Below are positions 44,313 to 45,679 of a stretch of 45,679 nt of DNA, piece by piece. Where the stretch lies: positions 32,737 to 78,415 of the forward strand of contig NZ_LMUK01000005.1 in NCBI RefSeq assembly GCF_009766005.1, in the 5' to 3' direction. Numbering within the stretch: position 1 is the first letter of the stretch; every line of letters starts with the position of its first letter. This stretch comes from Bradyrhizobium sp. S69. Its GTDB lineage: Bacteria; Pseudomonadota; Alphaproteobacteria; Rhizobiales; Xanthobacteraceae. The position numbers and the translations under genes are program-made. The notes under the pieces were generated by a model, which saw only the letters and a list, made by a program, of their open reading frames with translations, had not been told where the DNA came from and ran no database searches.

Positions 44313-44468
44313 ATGACTGCAATTGCAAAAGCGTTCTCGAATGTCATTCCTGCGATCTCGCCCGATTTCGACATTATCAAAACAGTCGCCGTCTTCTGCG
44401 GGGTTGGTCTGTGTGTTTCTCTCATCCTCGCTTCCTACGGCTTGGACCTCAGCGCCGGCTTTTTTTAG
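44313..44468 (+). CDS. Small single-helix membrane protein (51 aa)
   Basis: An ATG with a CAGGAG site 6 bases upstream opens a 51-codon frame. It has an amphipathic start (MTAIAKAFSNVIPAISPDFD) followed by one membrane helix (IIKTVAVFCGVGLCVSLILA) and SYGLDLSAGFF. I recall similar short proteins in Bradyrhizobium genomes. A longer reading from 44217 has no ribosome site. The gene ends in a T-rich stretch. Function unknown. Confidence 0.65.
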   Translation: MTAIAKAFSNVIPAISPDFDIIKTVAVFCGVGLCVSLILASYGLDLSAGFF

Positions 44469-44883
44469 CTTTCCTTTACCGCCGTTCATCATCGTCGGCA
44501 TCGGCATGCCCCCACTTGTGAGGCGCGGCTCACGCGCTGGTCATGTTGCTTTGCACAGTCCTCTTTAGCACCTCGACAAATTCAGTGGCGCTGGCCGGCG
44601 AAAATCCATAGCCGACTGATCACAGACCGCGCGACAAGCTAACTTCATTGGCAATATATTCCTACTGGGAATTGGGGGCGCTGTCCGTGTTCAAACCCCT
44701 GTGTCCTAACTTCAATCCGGCGGTGTCCTAATTCGCAAATGATTCGCCGTGCGGAACACGAATTAATTCGACTTTCGGATGTGAGAGGATTTTTAGTTCC
44801 ATCCGGTCATAGGCCGGCGCTTCCGGGCGTGAACCAAAATTAAACATGGTCTTTCGACGGGACAATCTCAGCCCTTTCCCGAA
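44469..44883. other. Non-coding gap in accessory region
   Basis: No convincing gene. It contains a doublet of TGTCCTAA words (about 44701 and 44725), of unclear meaning, and base composition richer in A/T than the main catabolic regions. Confidence 0.5.
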
Positions 44884-45021
44884 TTGTCATCACCCGATGC
44901 AACCCAAGAACGCCCGCACTGCCCGAAGTGTCGGATGCGGATGATAACGGTTTCGAATCCGGAACCAGCTCGCTTCGAATGCCTGCGGTGTTCCCTATTC
45001 GGAACCAATGCGGTCAACTAA
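44884..45021 (+). CDS. Small zinc-ribbon protein (45 aa)
   Basis: A TTG-started 45-codon frame encodes two CxxC knuckles, HCPKC (Cys13, Cys16) and ECLRC (Cys33, Cys36), with RMRMITV between them, the pattern of a one-zinc ribbon. I recall proteins with the same MSSPDATQER/HCPKC..MRMI layout in Bradyrhizobium genomes. The TTG is the only start in this frame before the first knuckle, and no strong ribosome site is visible, so translation is not certain. A second zinc-ribbon gene follows 46 bases later on the same strand. Confidence 0.55.
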   Translation: MSSPDATQERPHCPKCRMRMITVSNPEPARFECLRCSLFGTNAVN

Positions 45022-45067
45022 TTAGTCAGTATACTGTCATAATTCAGCATGGCTGATAGGCGACCGT

Positions 45068-45244
45068 ATGACTACGGGTATCGCCTCTAACGCGCGCCCC
45101 GTACTGAGCGGCATGCCTAAATTCCCTTGCCGACCCAATTGCCCGAAGTGCGGGATGAACATGTTCGGGACTTCGTCCGGGAACAAAAAGACCTATGAGT
45201 GCATGCGATGCGGCCATGTCGAGGCGCGCGGCGAAAAGAAGTAA
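45068..45244 (+). CDS. Small zinc-ribbon protein (58 aa)
   Basis: An ATG-started 58-codon frame has CRPNCPKCGM and, 17 residues later, ECMRCGH, giving a four-cysteine zinc ribbon (Cys25/Cys28 and Cys45/Cys48). A basic tail EARGEKK ends it. It may bind nucleic acid or a protein partner. It lies directly after a related small zinc-ribbon gene, so the pair may have arisen by duplication. A GGCGGCC..GGCCGCC hairpin follows the stop at about 45245-45266 with a TTTC run, a likely terminator. Confidence 0.65.
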   Translation: MTTGIASNARPVLSGMPKFPCRPNCPKCGMNMFGTSSGNKKTYECMRCGHVEARGEKK

Positions 45245-45270
45245 GGCCGCCTCAGTTGGCGGCCTCTTTC
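45245..45270 (+). terminator. Terminator-like hairpin after the zinc-ribbon gene
   Basis: GGCCGCC and GGCGGCC pair around CTCAGTT, directly after the stop codon, followed by TCTTTC. A compact GC stem with a short U-rich tail. Confidence 0.7.
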
Positions 45271-45276
45271 ATTCAA

Positions 45277-45552
45277 TCATCTGTCATGATCCGGATGCAC
45301 CCACTTGTAAGGCGCAATCGCGCGCTGTTCAGTGAGCTTGATCATATGCACGCGCGGCGAATAACGCGGCGTCCGGCACGATCTGCATTTCAACGCCGCC
45401 TCCAATTTCCAGATCGGCGTGTCGCGCGGCCTGCGGACATGTTCAAGCGGGATGCTGGCTTCGGTTTCACAACGATGGCATTTGACCTGTAGCCAGCCAT
45501 AGCCGCCGTTGAGGCATTGCGCGATCGTTGGCGAAGGCTGGCCGAGAAGCTG
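45277..45552 (-). pseudogene. 5'-truncated zinc-ribbon protein gene
   Basis: The minus strand encodes 91 sense codons with two CxxC pairs (KCHRC and KCRSC) flanking VRRPRDTPIWKLEAAL, then VHMIKLTEQRAIAPYKWVHP. I recall this as the body of a conserved Bradyrhizobium-type hypothetical protein. The frame opens right after an in-frame TAA (45553-45555), which is the stop of the lysine-rich gene, and no ATG, GTG or TTG precedes the conserved SPTIAQCLNGGYGW part. The N-terminus and start therefore seem lost. It is either a decayed gene or a read-through partner of the upstream gene. Confidence 0.6.
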
Positions 45553-45679
45553 TTAGCGCTTCGATTTCTTCTTTGCCTTCTTTGCTTTTTTCGCCTTCTT
45601 CGGCATCATTTTCTTGACGGCCTTCTTCGCTTTTTTAGCCAGAGATTTTGCGGCCTTAACGACGCGTTTCTTAACTGAC
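45553..45679 (-). CDS. Lysine-rich histone-H1-like protein (5' end outside window)
   Basis: The last 42 codons of a gene entering from the right edge encode an almost pure Lys/Ala tail (KKAKKAVKKMMPKKAKKAKK and so on, ending KKKSKR). This resembles the C-terminal arm of bacterial histone-H1-like DNA-binding proteins. It probably binds and compacts DNA through charge. The TAA at 45553 is followed in the same frame by the truncated zinc-ribbon reading. The N-terminal part is not available, so another basic protein type is possible. Confidence 0.65.
   Translation of the reverse strand, partial: SVKKRVVKAAKSLAKKAKKAVKKMMPKKAKKAKKAKKKSKR

Noticed and set aside
44540..44640. Short minus-strand reading with protein-like words (GFSPASATEFVEVLK)
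   Set aside because: Only about 29 codons, closed upstream by a stop and with no start. Possibly a gene remnant but not supportable.
1..45679. Transposases, integrases, tRNA or rRNA genes
   Set aside because: None was recognised on reading; the accessory character of the right end rests only on small genes and repeats.

Overview
The window looks like chromosomal DNA of an alphaproteobacterium of the Bradyrhizobium/Rhodopseudomonas group. This rests on the high GC content, many standalone CoA-dependent catabolic genes, UgpC-type sugar ABC transport, a ketodeoxy-sugar-acid (Entner-Doudoroff-like) gene set, and dense dispersed palindromic repeats of the kind these genomes carry between genes. 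That placement is inferred from protein style, not from a marker gene. No rRNA, tRNA, CRISPR array, transposase or integrase was recognised.

Left part (1-6.6 kb): the end of exbB, then exbD and a tonB-family gene form a TonB energising operon that ends at a hairpin shared with a convergent, orphan LivK-type binding protein gene. Next, on the minus strand, come a tail-anchored protein, a site-2-type M50 protease and a frameshifted LysR regulator. The regulator faces a divergent EamA exporter across a short promoter region.

Sugar-acid region (6.6-18.8 kb): a LacI-family regulator sits between two arms. The minus arm has an IlvD/Edd sugar-acid dehydratase and two SDR dehydrogenases. The plus arm has an ABC sugar importer (ATPase, Tat-exported binding protein, two permeases), a DenD-like dehydrogenase, a KdgK-type kinase and a KDPG-type aldolase. 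Two near-matching palindromes, one in front of each arm, look like operators for the LacI protein. Together the genes import a sugar, oxidise it, dehydrate the acid to a 2-keto-3-deoxy acid, and either cleave it after phosphorylation or oxidise it further. The sugar itself cannot be read from the sequence.

Acyl-CoA region (18.8-28.2 kb): an SCP-x-type thiolase, two small conserved hypothetical genes, then a run of CaiB-type CoA-transferase, acyl-CoA dehydrogenase, a thiolase-fold protein lacking the catalytic cysteine, its DUF35 partner, an AhpD-like protein and an NTF2-like protein. The cysteine-less thiolase plus DUF35 pair resembles steroid side-chain retro-aldolases and is the most interesting enzymatic prediction here.

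Middle and right (28.2-42.0 kb): a patatin-like lipoprotein, an ACS-type MFS transporter, glgC-glgA for glycogen synthesis, a glutaminase-STAS-cNMP fusion, a stand-alone biotin carrier, an IclR regulator followed by a carboxyltransferase, an MFS transporter and an acetyl-CoA acetyltransferase.

Right end (42.0-45.7 kb): an accessory-looking, gene-poor stretch with an inverted second copy of a ~505-bp repeat (first copy near 22 kb). It also holds several very small genes: a lipoprotein, a one-TM protein, two zinc-ribbon proteins, a truncated zinc-ribbon gene and the end of a lysine-rich histone-H1-like gene.
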